Part shown: positions 11,094 through 23,188 of the stretch, in pieces
How the letters are laid out: each line of letters begins with the position of its first letter
How positions within the stretch are numbered: the first letter of the stretch is position 1
Assembly: GCA_030686995.1 (NCBI GenBank)
Contig: CM060691.1
Coordinates: 57,547,338-57,611,337 of the forward strand
DNA length: 64,000 nucleotides
Reading direction: 5' to 3'
Origin: Artemisia argyi
Taxonomy: Eukaryota > Streptophyta > Magnoliopsida > Asterales > Asteraceae
Translations under genes and position numbers: made by a program
The notes under the pieces: generated by a model
Told to the model about the DNA's origin: nothing
What the model saw: the letters and a program-made list of their open reading frames with translations, nothing else
Database searches by the model: none

Positions 11094-13172
11094 AATATGG
11101 TGTTATAATTTATTGGATCCAACTTTTAAGGTATATTAGACTATTTGAAAGTAAATTAATTGTAGTCCTACTTTCCTTTTTATTTTGTATTCATAAAGAA
11201 AAGTTGTTATTTTTGACCGGAGCTCTGGTTGTGCTAAGGTTCAGGCACCTAATCTTTTTTGCATCTTTTTCTTTAGAGTTGAATATATGCATTATAATTC
11301 AAATCAACACTACACACACAACTTTTATTGCTATGAAGATCATGTCTAGTGATTGATACGGAGTATATGCTTTCGGAGATGTTTCATTAAACCACTCATG
11401 TGCACAACCTCAACAAAAACCACAACAACCTTTTGTGTCGATATTTACTGTAACATGGAACATGGCCCTCGACAAAAGTGATATACCAAAAGCGTAAAAC
11501 ATGATAACTATGTTCGACTGTGTAAACGTGCATGGATGTTACCGTCTACATAGCCGGAAAATGACTTAAAGACTTTAGAAATTTAAGCTTAATAATTCTC
11601 AAAAGGTCGTTGTTATTTTATTTTTTTTTTCTTTGACTTGTTTCTACCTAAATTTCATCCAAGAATTGTTAGAAAAGCATACCTAATCACCTTCTTTAAG
11701 GATTTCTGTAGTATAAAAATGTTTACCCCTAATTTTAAATAAGAAACTTCTGTAATGCATGTAGACATGAAATTCCTTAGAGACCATGACCATATGGGGC
11801 GAAACTGGGCCATGTATTGTTTTATTATTTCTGAATTTGTAACTAAAATGTGCTGGTTCAGTTAAGGTTAAAAATTAATAATGTATGCTTTCATGACTTC
11901 ATACATATTTTTGCAAAGTATAATTACTCATTTGGTGAACTTCCAAATCCAAGCAATGTATGCTTATTTGGGAGATGTAAATCAAGAATTAAAGTTGTGC
12001 TCCCCATAACCCATCTGTATTGGTCGAGAGCTCGTTTGGCGACACCGGTTAGCTTTTACAATCTTCTCTAACTGCTACTCTTTTCTAACGCTACTAAAAG
12101 AAACATTCAAATTCTAACACTACTTTTACTTCATTTTAGCTATAACTATATCACCAAAAGTTTTTATACATTACTAACATCTGCCACTAACTGCTTACAC
12201 ATACTGCCTTTTTTCACCAAAATAGCCTTTATCCGAAATTAGTGAGCTCAAAATACATGTTATACATACGTTTTACAAAGGGACACACAAACTTTGTATT
12301 TAGTTGTATGAAAAATTACAGTTCTACAAATCTCATATAGTATGATTGTATACTAACTATAGATCGTGTAAATTGTACACTTTCAACGCTACATACAGAG
12401 TTAAAATAGTATGGAACCGGTTAGGATTTAAAGACATACAAAATAAATATTGAAAAATAAATTATGTTTCTTTCACATTTTTGCTTGCCTCTCCTAAAGT
12501 TCCTTTATTGTTTGATCTTGATGTGTTTGCACATGGATACATTTCGGGAAATTTCCTTTCAAAAGTAATCCCTCCTTCCCGAACCAGTTGTCCACATTTT
12601 ACTTCTTGTCTAAAGTATATATATGGTCTCTAAGATTGATTGGATTGGATTATCATTTGACTGACTTAACCCATAGTATGTACGTATATGAGTTCACCAC
12701 ACACAATTCCACTCGTGCAAAGTCTCCCTGTCAGAATAATGTTTAGCTAATAATAAGATTAATTTGTAATAACAAAAGTTTAGTCCTTGATCTCTCAGCA
12801 TCGCGAATAATTAAATGGCGATTTACTTTTATTTACTAGAATCCAAATTTCATCGCATCCCATGACATGTACGAAATACATAGAGCGAAAAACAAACAAA
12901 AACCATGGTGCAATTCGAAACAAAGACCATTGTAAAACACAAAACATAATTTACAGTAGAAGTTCCATTAGATACTAAGAAATAATTTCCAGATCCCAAA
13001 GGGTTTTCCTAAAGTCGCCATATTCCAATAAATACATAGAATAAAAATAAAAAAGAACATTAAAATTCTCTTTACTTACTAAGCTCCTGCCTCTTGGTAT
13101 AATATATCAGAAAGAGTGAGATAATAACTAGCTCATGCACGTAATTATGTTTTTATCGAACGTATATATGGA
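11094..13172. other. Intergenic, downstream of bZIP gene
   Basis: No gene recognised. A GCTCGTTTGG-type phrase near 12029 resembles MITE ends, but no partner terminus was found. The segment from about 12900 to 13172 is probably the 3' untranslated and downstream region of the minus-strand bZIP gene. Confidence 0.4.
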
Positions 13173-13691
13173 CTATAATGTGATTAATGATGGTAAGTTT
13201 TGCTTATTGATAGTGATAACGTTATTATTGCATGGCCATGCAGATGGTATGTCATTCATGAGCTCCGGGACGACTAATAGTTGGTTCAAAATGCATAATT
13301 TTTGTTGAAGCATCAATGCATCCGTTCTGAGTCTCTCATTTTCTCGACAAACGAGTTGTCCATTATGGTTCACAAATTGTAACCGGTTCATAATTTCTTG
13401 AACACCCGCCTTATATTGGAACACTTGGTTCTTTAGATCCTCCAAATGCTTTTGTTTTTTCATTCTTGACCGCTTAGCAGACTCTCGATTTGATATCATG
13501 CGTTTCCTCTTACGTTCGTGATCAACAGGACTAATGTCCCATTGATTTGTTTCACCGTCGTCTGATCCAGAACAAGAACTGTTTGGTTTCAGGCTCCAGT
13601 CGTTGGAAAGTGGAAAATCGATAATAATGTCGTCCAGGAAGCTCGAGAACGAGAGATGATCGTCATTTGAAGGGAAGATCGAAGACAACAT
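13173..13691 (-). CDS. bZIP transcription factor, group S-like
   Basis: Intact intronless 172-residue protein. An acidic, serine-rich N-terminus (1-58) precedes the bZIP domain. The basic region at residues 59-80 has the invariant N-x7-R (N68, R76) in MISNRESAKRSRMKKQ. It is followed at exactly nine residues by L86 and a zipper with a/d-type positions L86, Y93, I100, V107, V114, L121, L128. Lack of introns, small size and a long zipper fit plant group S bZIPs, which bind ACGT-core DNA as homo- or heterodimers with group C in the nucleus. A TATA-like TTTAAATA lies at about 13757-13764 on the minus strand, leaving a leader of only about 50-60 nt. It therefore lacks the long leader with a sucrose-controlled upstream peptide known from subgroup S1. 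Zipper positions Y93 and V107 instead of Leu may affect partner choice. Start chosen as the first ATG downstream of the TATA-like box. Confidence 0.93.
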   Translation of the reverse strand: MLSSIFPSNDDHLSFSSFLDDIIIDFPLSNDWSLKPNSSCSGSDDGETNQWDISPVDHERKRKRMISNRESAKRSRMKKQKHLEDLKNQVFQYKAGVQEIMNRLQFVNHNGQLVCRENERLRTDALMLQQKLCILNQLLVVPELMNDIPSAWPCNNNVITINKQNLPSLITL

Positions 13692-13754
13692 GGCTAGAAA
13701 AAGTATGTATAAGGAAGAAGGTAGAAGGAAAGGGAAGGAACAATGGATAGGACG

Positions 13755-13766
13755 AGGGTATTTAAA
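13755..13766 (-). promoter_or_regulatory. TATA-like box of bZIP gene
   Basis: On the minus strand the sequence CCTTTAAATACC lies about 65 bp upstream of the bZIP ATG, at a position and composition suitable for a TATA box. Confidence 0.55.
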
Positions 13767-13882
13767 GGAAAACTATGAAGTTTTCTGCCGACGCCTTTTC
13801 GTCATTAAATTTTGTAGTGGTAGGGCAAAGGTTAATTTTGATGATAGGGCTATCAAAATCAGACAAAACTTGGTTTTTACTA

Positions 13883-14015
13883 TACTAAGCAGTAGAACAA
13901 CAATAGATAACTCTTATCGACATCATCAGCATATGCTAGTTTTAGATTACTAAACAGTACAACAACAATAAATCACTTTTATCGACATCAACGTATACCG
14001 GTTTTAGAATAAATT
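13883..14015. repeat. Diverged tandem duplication in bZIP promoter region
   Basis: Two copies of about 65 bp, each starting ACTAA(G/A)CAGTA(G/C)AACAAC and ending near GTTTTAGA(T/A)T, lie head to tail upstream of the bZIP gene. They share CTTTTATCGACATCA-like cores. Confidence 0.75.
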
Positions 14016-14694
14016 TTTTAGAATAAATGCTTGCACGGGGTTTGAATAAATAATATAACGAGTGATAATGTTTTAATAACTTTATTTTAAAGTTAAATAT
14101 TATGAAAATTTTATATGTTTATGTTTTGTAATGTCTAAAGTTTTCCACAAAATTAGAATAAATCTTTACATTTATATAGTTAGAATACTCGTACACGCAT
14201 GAGTTTTTACATCATTTTTATATTTTATATTAATATTTTTTATAAAATTTGGCCGCACGAAGAATTTGATTTTCTTTAACTAACCTGATATTTAGATTGA
14301 TTTTATTTAAATTTAACTACTGGTATCATATTACATTATGCGTATTTAGTAGCAAATAATGAACTTTGAAAAAATATGTATCGTTCCTATATGTATAATA
14401 TCATTTATTTATTATCATGTCACAGTAACACGTAAAGTTGTGCCTCCATTTTAATATTTATATTCATGTTAATAATAATTTAAGCCTTTTTAATTTTTAA
14501 ACCCGTGCACGCGCATGTTAAACTTATAAAAAAGAATATCATGAGTCGTTATTGAATGCGAATAGTTCGAAAAGAATACTTTTTCGGATATCCTCACTTA
14601 ATCTCATAAAGTAGAATAATATGAGTTGATTGTGAAAGGGTTTGTGTGCAAAGAACGACATATTTCATAACTGCCACTTATAGAAATGACGATG
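14016..14694. other. Intergenic, AT-rich
   Basis: No gene. A CCCGTGCACGCGCAT stretch at about 14502-14516 resembles GC-rich hairpins at ends of plant DNA elements, but no matching end was found. Confidence 0.35.
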
Positions 14695-15002
14695 GGTCAC
14701 ACCGTTACATACTAAACAGAACACACAAGTTGGTAATGAGAAAAGAGTGACAAAATGAATTGAAAATGAAGAGGAAATGAGGATATGACAATATTCTCAT
14801 AGAGGCATAAAATGGTAATTGTCTAGGTTTGGTTTTGCCTATTAATCACTTATATATTTATCTTAGATAAATAGATACACCATAGATAATTACCGTTTTA
14901 CCTCTCTATAAGAATATTGACATATTCTCATTTCCATTTCACTTCGTCACTCTTTTCTCATTAGCAACTTACATATTCCATTTAGTGTACACCACTGTGA
15001 CC
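14695..15002. mobile_element. Long-TIR MITE (about 308 bp)
   Basis: The first and last roughly 120 bp are imperfect inverted repeats. Both begin GGTCACA and share AATGAGAAAAGAGTGAC and CAATATTCT(C/T)ATAGAG. The unit is foldback-like with no coding capacity. No clear target-site duplication was found, so the superfamily is unassigned. Confidence 0.8.
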
Positions 15003-15819
15003 ATTCAGAAATTACATGAAGGTCAGTTGTAAAAGATTTTTTTCTTTACAACTCGAAAACTACTTTCACGGTACAAAGAGGTTATTAGCAAAACATTCAA
15101 GTACCCAACTCACGGAAACTGATTTAATACCCACGTAGTGATTTACAAGAACTTCAACAACACCTCAGCTGAGTTTAGGTAGATGACTATATCGCTTCAC
15201 ACTTTGTGATATTTCAAAAAGTACCAGATATGGATATGTTAATTTTGAAATACTTTCGTTCTTTCTTGTTACCGTGAATGATTTGTCTAGCATAGTGTTT
15301 TTCAGACACTTGTCGCATGACAATGTTCTCACAAATCATCTCACCACAAAAGGCTCGGAAAAAATCTTCGCCAATTTTATTTCTAACTTGAAATTACAAA
15401 TTGCCTTCATTATCCGACCAACGTTGCGTTCTCGAGTTCTATTTTGAAAAGGAAAGGAAAAAAAGTATCAAGTTACTAAAAATTTATTGTGTTCTTGAGT
15501 TCTTCTTGAACATAAAAAAAATGAAACACAAGGAAATGCTAGGAAATTTCTATTATTTTTCATCAAAAATTTCCCGTCCAAATATGGGCGGATTTGGAAG
15601 GAACAAAACGACAACCAACTATTGAGTATATAATAACCATTATAACTGTCGGTATACATCTTACTAGTATTCGACTGTTGTGATTACAAGATGCTTTATA
15701 GGGCATAAATGTAATCATGTCTTATTTCTTTTCTTTATTTTCAACTCGAGAATACAACATTCTTTATTTTCCTTTAATTTCATTACAACTTTAGAACATG
15801 AAATAAAAAAAACACGAGT

Positions 15820-15858
<39 letters not shown>

Positions 15859-17279
15859 CTTTCTTTCTTTCTTTTTTCTCTTCTTTACCCATAATTTCTA
15901 ACCTCATCTAAAAAAACTCGAGAACACAACACAAATCTTGCTTAACCATCTACGAACCCCCTAAAATTCCAATATTGATCGTCTTTTTCACAGTGCAAAG
16001 TGACATAACCAAGAAATTTTATAGTTTCATAACGTGATACGTAATCTAGTACATGACTACGTACACACCAAATTCAGTCCGCCCTGATTAGTTGATCAAC
16101 TTACTAGATTTATGACATACGATACTCACACCTCTAAGAATTCTTAGTAGTTAAACTCATATACCGATTATTATAATTTTGAACCCATGAGCGTTGATAC
16201 TTAGTAGCGAAGGAAAAAAACTGGTACGAAGATTGTTGGACACATGTCAACATCAAATGAAGTGGTCTGAATGTAAGCCAATAAGATGAAAAATAGCCTA
16301 CGTGGATACAGGTGGGAGAAAAGGGTCGCAGTTGATTTCGTCATGGTCCATGGGCCTCTACAAAATCCCCGAATATGGTAAATGATGTCTGCCTATTTTT
16401 TATTCAAAAGTTGTTTTTTAGTTACCTAAAATTCTTTATTTCCTGGAAGCAAATATATGAATACAAAAAGTTCAAAGGATAAGTACCTAAAATCATGTCG
16501 GTACCTTTTATGTTTTACTCATCTCATATTTTATGTGATAATATATTTTAGGAGAAGGAACAAAGTTACTAGATTTTAATAGTAACTTTGTTTTAACGTG
16601 TACTTAATTATAGCTTACACTAGCATGGGAGATGATTCTCATGTCCAATCATATGTCTACGTGTGTGTCAAGATCGATACTCTATACCGCATTTGATAGT
16701 ACGACCAATAACACTCCTTCTTTCTCTACTTTATTTGCCCACAACAAAAGCTATTCAATTGGTACGTACGTGCAATTCGTGTAAAGTTTTGCTATCAAAT
16801 TCTTTATTTTACCGTCACATTAATAATATTATTTTGGAAAACGTGTCTTCATTACAAGAGTAACTAATGTTACTAGAGTGCACGGTACAATATGAAATAG
16901 GTTTAGTCAGAGTGTCATTTTAGCGTTGGCGAACGCCATACGCCACAACGTCATCGATATAGGTTTTAATGGGATCCGACAACGAGTGCCATCCATTTTT
17001 TTCTTTTGAAAAAGTAGAGTAAGTGCGATTTTTGGTTGTGTGTTCTAAGATAGTTATCGGAGAAGGTATTTTTGTGATTTTGTGTTATACTAATGTAATA
17101 GGCTAAAAACTGACGTGACAATGCTTATAACATGACACATTTAACTATTGCACCTAGCGCTTTTATAGTATGCGACTAAGAGTACTAATTAATAATGGCC
17201 TTTTTATAAAAACAAATAACCTTTTTAGATAAAAAAAAATAATATAGAAAGTAGCAATAATAATTCTACGATTGTAAAA
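15003..17279. other. Intergenic
   Basis: No gene recognised. A poly-T run of about 36 bases at 15823-15858, followed by CTTT repeats, is the main feature. Open frames here are short and not flanked by plausible splice or promoter signals. Confidence 0.4.
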
Positions 17280-18140
17280 ATAGGAGAAAGCATAAAAGAA
17301 AACATATTACCACACCGCAAACATATGCACAATGCAAATATAAACACAAAGAGATAAGTAAAAGAAAAAGCAAACCGGACATGATGATTTATAATGGTTT
17401 GTTCACGAAACTCCTCTTCGCCCTACTCCACTCCCTGAGTATCTAACTCGAGAATTACTTCACTAAGTCAACAAGCTTCTTTCTCGGCGGAGAAAATCTT
17501 ACGTCGCTTATAATGTTACCGATGCTAAGCTAGATATTGGGTCCTTCTTCAGGTACAACCAAACCCATTATATTTTATGGCCTAACATAACAAACCTTTT
17601 ACCCTTGTGTTTTTAAGGCTAAACACACTAAACATATTACCGTTGTGTTTTAAGGACTAAACACATAAACCACCTAACTCTAGTTTGATGCATAGTTGGT
17701 GATATAATGTATAGTGATGTTATATGGTGGCGTACAATTATGATCAAAGATATAAGTGTCAAGGGGATATAAATGTCTAATCTAAATATCAAGAACTCTA
17801 AGCTTCATATGGATGAACTTCTTTTGATAAGAAGCTTTCAATGGATGAAAATGACAAGAGCTCTAATCTTGTTGTTATAGATCTTCATATGAAAGTGTGC
17901 TTTTGTGGATGTGGATGACAAGATCTCTAAGCTCGCTTTGATTGATCATCAAGTGGGAATATGCTTACAACAAAATGAGAGTTAGAAGCATTGTGATTAA
18001 AGGTTAAGGAGTTATTTGAAGACTTGAGAATGTGTTAAGTTACATTACAAAAGCATGGATTTAAGGAATGCAAGGGCTTTTTTTTTTCTCCAAATGGTAT
18101 ACAAAGTGCTTGCTTAAATAGGCTAGCTTGGTGTGTTACA
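17280..18140 (-). mobile_element. LTR fragment, SIRE/Maximus-like (Copia) type
   Basis: Read on the minus strand it starts TGTAACACACCAAGCTAGCC at 18140, abutting coding sequence of DUF4283 copy 2, and contains CTCAGGGAGTGGAGTAGGGC. Very similar phrases occur in the LTRs at 45648-47132 (TCGAGGAGTGGAGTAGGGCG) and 55836-58349. The distal (3') end of the LTR was not found, so the low-coordinate boundary is approximate. Duplicated ACACACTAAAC-type phrases near 17580-17670 are internal. Confidence 0.6.
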
Positions 18141-18292
18141 GTACCTCGACAACTCCCACCACGACTCCCTGAATAGGAAGCTTTCTGATGGAGCCTTCAC
18201 TCTAAAAACAGCACAAAAGCATTAGACGTGTAAACTACACTAGCATCCTTACTTGGTTGTTTAGATGTTGACGCCTCTTTAGTAGAGTCTTT
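18141..18292 (-). pseudogene. DUF4283 element copy 2, 3' fragment
   Basis: On the minus strand it encodes DSTKEASTSKQPSKDAS followed by VVYTSNAF before frames break. This matches the linker after the zinc knuckle of the DUF4283 proteins. It continues, across the LINE, the coding sequence ending at 23189. Confidence 0.7.
18279..18292. repeat. Target-site duplication of LINE (3' side)
   Basis: TTAGTAGAGTCTTT here is repeated at 23189-23202. The two copies bracket the LINE, whose poly-A (poly-T on plus) starts at 18291. Confidence 0.85.
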
Positions 18293-19190
18293 TTTTTTTG
18301 TGCAAAAGGTGAATGTATTATATTAAACTTCAACAAGAATTACAAACATAAGAATAAAAACAAGATTGGACAACCCCCAATCTTGTATACAGAAACTGCA
18401 TCAATGCTAACCACACTAACTGATATCGGATTCCACTCTATGACTATGTCTGACTATATTAACTCTGTCAAAACATAGTAACTCAACATACATGCTTCAA
18501 AAACTCAACAAACCAGAATCAGACAAACTCCATACATCAATTCACCAATATTGCACCTACCATCTAGCTACATTTCCCCATCTCCAATCCACTACACCAC
18601 TCATCCTGCCACCACAGTAGCATAGCAGATATGGAGTGAGGCTTCACTAGGCACCCATAACCCATCCATGGAGGGGCTCTTCCAAAACAACCTACATTTC
18701 CCTCTCTAAGGAAGGCTTCAGTTGTTTGGAAACACACACCCTCCATGATGACCATCCATTACCTCCTTGACAGTGCATTGGGTGGACCAAGAAGGATCAT
18801 CTTTCATTCCTCTCTATTCCACCCATCATGCACTATCCCCCAGCCATTTACCCTTCACAATGGGAGACCCTACTTTATGGTACATCCATATTGAATTAGA
18901 CCTCCTATGTAGCCAGTCATTATTGTCCAAACCTCCTCCCAAGGCCAGATTTGAGCAAACAATGGGACTATAATAGGTACAGTCACACCAATTAGGACTC
19001 CAAGGTACAAGGTATCTCCACATTGTAATGGCCTGATAGAAAGATATAGGATAAAGAAAAGTTACTTTATCCATCAGTAGAACAATTCCAATTACTCCCT
19101 TTGATACACAAATAACAAAAGCCACAGAATGCGTACTCTACCAAAAAAACCCTTTAATACCTCTGTTCTCTATTACTTTTGAAAATGCAC

Positions 19191-20575
19191 TCAGCTATCA
19201 GATACACATAGCCTTTTACACTTGATCTTCCATTTCTCCTCCACTTTTTGTACAGCTCTACTTTCTTTCACAGTAATTCCCATGAGCTTGTACTTAACTG
19301 TTTCCACAATTTTACAAAACACCTCCTCACATGTCTGCTTTTTGTCTTTGAAGATTCTATTATTCCTTTCATTCCATAACTGGTACACACTAGCAGCAAA
19401 CACAAGTCTCTTTATAACACTTCCAATGCTACTAATTACTTTATCACCAGCCATTTCATTAACAATGTTTGCCCACTCAGTACTGCTACTCTTAATTTCA
19501 GCCAGTTGTTTAGCTTTAATCCAGACCTCATTGGAGAAACTGCACTGAAAAAAGATATGCTGAAGATCTTCACAGTCACATAGACAAAGGTTGCATCTAT
19601 TGTCAATTTGAACACCCCATGCCCTCAACTTATCTTGAGTGCTCAATCTCTCATGAATAGTAAGCCATAAGATGAAAGAATGTTTTTGGATACATTGTGC
19701 ATACCATACTAACTTCCACCATATCACTCTAGGAACTTCATTGCATATATCCATAGTAACTTTTTGAATAGAGAAACCAATTTCATCACTACCATTTGTC
19801 CTCCACATAATTTATCTTTACTTTCATTACTGATGTGAGGATCTTCAATGCTAGTAATGATTGGGAATTTATTAAACCATTCATCAGGCCACTTCCATTT
19901 ACCATTGCTTACCATGTCTTTCAACTTAATACTTCCACTTATTCTTGCATCATATAAATCCCTATGTGAAATGTATTGCAATAAAGAGCTAAGAGAGTTC
20001 CAATTATCATGCCAGAAATCAATATCACACCCATCCCCCACTTTATATACCACATGAGACTTAATTCTATTTCTGAGCATCAATAAGTTTTTCCAACCCC
20101 AACTATCACCATTATCAGGCTGGATGTCCCATATGCTTTTACCTCTAAGTTTAACTGAGTTAACCCACCTAATCCACAAAGTATCTTTCTTGACAGCAAT
20201 ATTCCAAATATGCTTAGAAAGCATGGCTTCATTCCATTTTTGTAGATCTTTTAACCCTAAACCTCCTTGATCTTTAGGTCTGCAAACAATCTTCCAGGCA
20301 ATTTTAGCTTTACCTTTTATAGCTTCTCCTTGACTCCATAAGAAATTCTTAAGCAGCTTATTAATCTCCTTAATCAAAGTAATTGGTATCAAGAAAACAG
20401 ATGCCCAATACACATGGATGGACTCAAGAACAGCACCAACCAACTGAAATCTTCCTACATATGACAAACTCCTATTCTTCCAATTATTAATCCTCTTATT
20501 AATTTTATCAAGCAAACCACCACAGTCTTTTACACCAAGTCTTTTAGTAATTAATGGAACACCTAGATATCTCAC
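19191..20575 (-). pseudogene. LINE ORF2, RT thumb and RT zinc-binding domain
   Basis: Minus-strand frames follow motif YLGVPL (about 20566-20549), the conserved point after LINE reverse transcriptases. Then come LSYVGRFQLV, GKAKIAWKIVC and PKDQGGLGLKDL. The zinc-binding domain (WLTIHERLSTQDKLRAWG then CNLCLCDCEDLQHIFFQC) lies around 19525-19680. A frameshift near 19724-19808 splits the two. The frame ends with TGA at about 19191. Confidence 0.9.
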
Positions 20576-20758
20576 TGGAAGCTTTCCAGCTGTAAAAGGT
20601 AAGATTTAAAGAATTGCCTGCTTCTCTTCCTAATTCAAACTTCCAAAATACACTGTACTTTTAGCCAGATTAGGGACAAGGCCAGAGCATTGAGTAAAAG
20701 CATCCAAAGTACACTTAATAATCTTCACTAAATTTGCATCTCCATGACACAATCTTCA

Positions 20759-21843
20759 CTAATGTGACAGCTTAGTATCTTTACATCCAAAATGATATTG
20801 AAAACTTCCATCACTTCTGATTTGTCTTTCCAACATAAGAGAGAAAACTTCCATGATAAGAGTGAATAAGTATGGAGAGATTGGGTCCCCTTGCCTTAGC
20901 CCTCTCCCACTTTTGAAATAACCAAACTTATCTCCATTAATACTTAATGTGAATGCAGCAGTTGTGACGCATTGCATAATCCAATTCACCATTTTCTCAT
21001 GAAAACCAAACTCAGTAAGAATTCTCTTTAGAAACCTCCAATTAACAGTGTCATAGGCCTTCTGGATATCAATCTTGAATGCAACCCTTTTTGGCCCATG
21101 TTTTCTATCATACCCTTTCATAATCTCTTAAGTTAACATGATGTTATCCTGAATATGTCTGCCTGGGATAAAAGCACTTTGACTGCAACTAACCAAACAT
21201 CCAAGAACAGGCTTGATCCTATTAGTAAGCACTTTACTAATACGATTGTAAAGGACATTGCAGCAGGCAATGGGTCTAAATTCAGTAACATTGTTTGGAG
21301 TTTGAACTTTAGGAATCAAAGAGATTATTGTAGCATTTAACTCACCCAACAATTTGCCACTACTGAAGAACTCTTTAACTGCACAACAAACATCCTTCCC
21401 AATGATCTTCCAGGCTTTCTTGAAAAAATCGGCAGAATAACCATCAGGACCTGGAGCTTAGAGTCATCAATATCAAACATTGCAATCTTAACTTCCTCAT
21501 CAGTCACATCTCTAACCATTCTTTCTGCAGTCTCAAAGTCAAGCTTAGAATGAAGCAGATTATTACTCACATCAAGGTCTTGAACAGGAGAACTTTTCCC
21601 AAGAAAATCTTCAAAATGTTTTAGAAAACGCTTTGGAATCTGCTCACCTTCATGTCTATTACCCTCATCATCACACAAAGATAAGATTTTACTTCTATTA
21701 TTCCTCCCCTTCAGAACTTTGTGAAAGAAACTACTATTTCTATCCCCTTCATTTAACCACTTTATCTTAGCCTGCTGAACAAGCAACTTCTCTTCATCAG
21801 ATACAGCTTCCAAATAATCAGCACCTAAATCAGCTTCATTCAC
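20759..21843 (-). pseudogene. LINE ORF2, reverse transcriptase core (broken)
   Basis: Fragments in order on the minus strand: a pre-RT region with IKWLNEGDRNSSFFHK (about 21769-21716), a frameshift at about 21458, ATIISLIPKV ... FRPIACCNVLY (motifs 0-1), SAFIPGRHIQDNI, a stop at about 21128, FKIDIQKAYDTVNWRFLKRI (motif A with catalytic Asp), and GLRQGDPISPYLF (motif B). The frame then stops after KLSH at 20759. The expected motif C with the catalytic Asp pair is absent (see finding on the repair scar at 20720-20762). Confidence 0.92.
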
Positions 21844-22026
21844 TCTAAGCTACTTGTTATGAGGGTCTTTATCAATATCTTGTTGAATCTTCTGAATTTC
21901 ATCTCTTAAGCTTTCAACTCTCTAGAAAAGATTGCCTTTACTCCAAGCCAACTTATTCAAAGGGGACTTAAGACTTTTAAGCTTTTTCACAATCTGATAC
22001 ATATAATAACCATCATAAACTTGCTT

Positions 22027-22884
22027 TCAGCCTTCAGATACAATAGGAATAAAATCCTTTTTATCTATAACAAAATTAGAGAACTTAAAAGCTTTGACAG
22101 TTTTCTTTTTATTAGTTGGAAAGCACAAAACAGAAGGAGTATGATCAGAAATGATGTGTGGAAGAAACTTAGCATGTGCTTGTGGATAACTCTTTATAAG
22201 CTCTTCATTTGCTAGAACTCTATCAAGTTTTTTAAGAGTCCCAGACATGTTATCAGCCTTCACTCTCTGTAGATTCTTAGTCCATGTGTAATGAAGCCCA
22301 GTTTTGCACACATCCTCCACCTCCACTGTGTTTAAAAAATCTTGAAATTCTAACATGTCAGCAGTCATATTCGAACCACCATTAGAATGTTCATTAGGAT
22401 GCAGAGTCACATTCATGTCTCCAGCTATACACCATGGCTTATTATTCACAAAGCCTTTTGCTCTAATCAAATCCTTCCACAACTCCCTTCTACTCACACC
22501 ATCATTTTCAGCATACACAAAAGTGTAGAAACATTTGACTTTATAATCCTTAGAAGTAACCACACAAAACACTGACTGACTTGTAATATTTAGGATTTGA
22601 ATGTTAGTACTTTCGGTATCCCATCCCACAACAATTCTACAACTTTTATTACATTCTTGCATGTTAGAAACCCATTCCCAGCCTTGAAAAATCTTATCAC
22701 AAGTCATTTGTAGCTTTTTACTCTTCAGCCTAGTTTCCAAAATAGCACATACTTTCAAATTCTCACTAACCATTAAATTCTTTACTTCTTTTTGTTTCTC
22801 AGAAGTATTCAGTACTCTTATGTTCCAAACACCTACTTTATATTCCATTACTGTCATCATGAAGTATTTTTCCATCCAATCCAT
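22027..22884 (-). pseudogene. LINE ORF2, APE-type endonuclease
   Basis: A 285-residue open frame. It starts near MDWMEKYFMM and contains KVGVWNIRVLN, LETRLK (metal-binding Glu), WCIAGDMNV (catalytic Asp/Asn), GLHYTWTKN, LDRVLAN and ISDHTPSVL (conserved Ser-Asp-His). This is the apurinic-type endonuclease that nicks target DNA for plant L1-like elements. The frame is interrupted by a stop at 22027 before the reverse transcriptase, so it cannot be part of a complete ORF2. Confidence 0.9.
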
Positions 22885-23185
22885 TCACCATATTCTCATC
22901 CATAACCTTTGCTATACCTCTCCCATCATTTATAACATCCTCAATATCTGAACTTTCAACCTCTTCAACCAACTTCTTTTCTCTCATATCCTTACTTTTA
23001 CCTTTAAAATAGTCAAACATATCTTGTGTCCAAGTTTGCAATTCAGACACGCTAGGATCAAGTTTTTTGTTAATAAACTGATCCACAAGTTTTCTTCCTT
23101 TTAAAATGCTCAATTCCTGCTCTTCTTCTTCAGGCAAAGAAGACAGAACAGAATACTTGTTAACTGTTTTCCTTAATTCTTCCAC
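22838..23185 (-). pseudogene. LINE ORF1 C-terminal remnant
   Basis: About 115 acidic and lysine-rich residues (ELRKTVNKYSVLSSL ... QDMFDYFKGKSKDMREKK), overlapping the endonuclease frame by about 47 bp. This position and the NKYSVL phrase suit the end of a plant LINE ORF1. No ATG precedes it inside the element, which begins at 23188, so this is where the 5' truncation cut. Confidence 0.65.
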
Positions 23186-23188
23186 ATC

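Larger units (their letters stand above)
18291..23188 (-). mobile_element. L1-type LINE, 5'-truncated, inserted in DUF4283 copy 2
   Basis: A 4.9-kb non-LTR retrotransposon on the minus strand: ORF1 remnant, endonuclease, reverse transcriptase, RT zinc-binding domain, about 900 bp of 3' region, and a poly-A tail (TTTTTTTTTT at 18291-18299 on plus). A 14-bp target-site duplication (TTAGTAGAGTCTTT) at 18279-18292 and 23189-23202 proves insertion. The 5' end begins inside ORF1, so it is 5'-truncated. Stops at about 22027 and 21121, a frameshift at about 21458 and loss of RT motif C make it dead. Confidence 0.92.

Noticed and set aside
13690..13953. An 87-codon frame on the plus strand starting opposite the bZIP start
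   Set aside because: It overlaps the bZIP promoter and a tandem duplication, and the protein has no family resemblance.
14500..14520. CCCGTGCACGCGCAT as a second Helitron end
   Set aside because: No perfect hairpin and no CTRR at the right distance.
18564..19125. Open frames on minus in the LINE 3' region
   Set aside because: They lie past the ORF2 stop in the 3' region and resemble no protein; treated as untranslated sequence.
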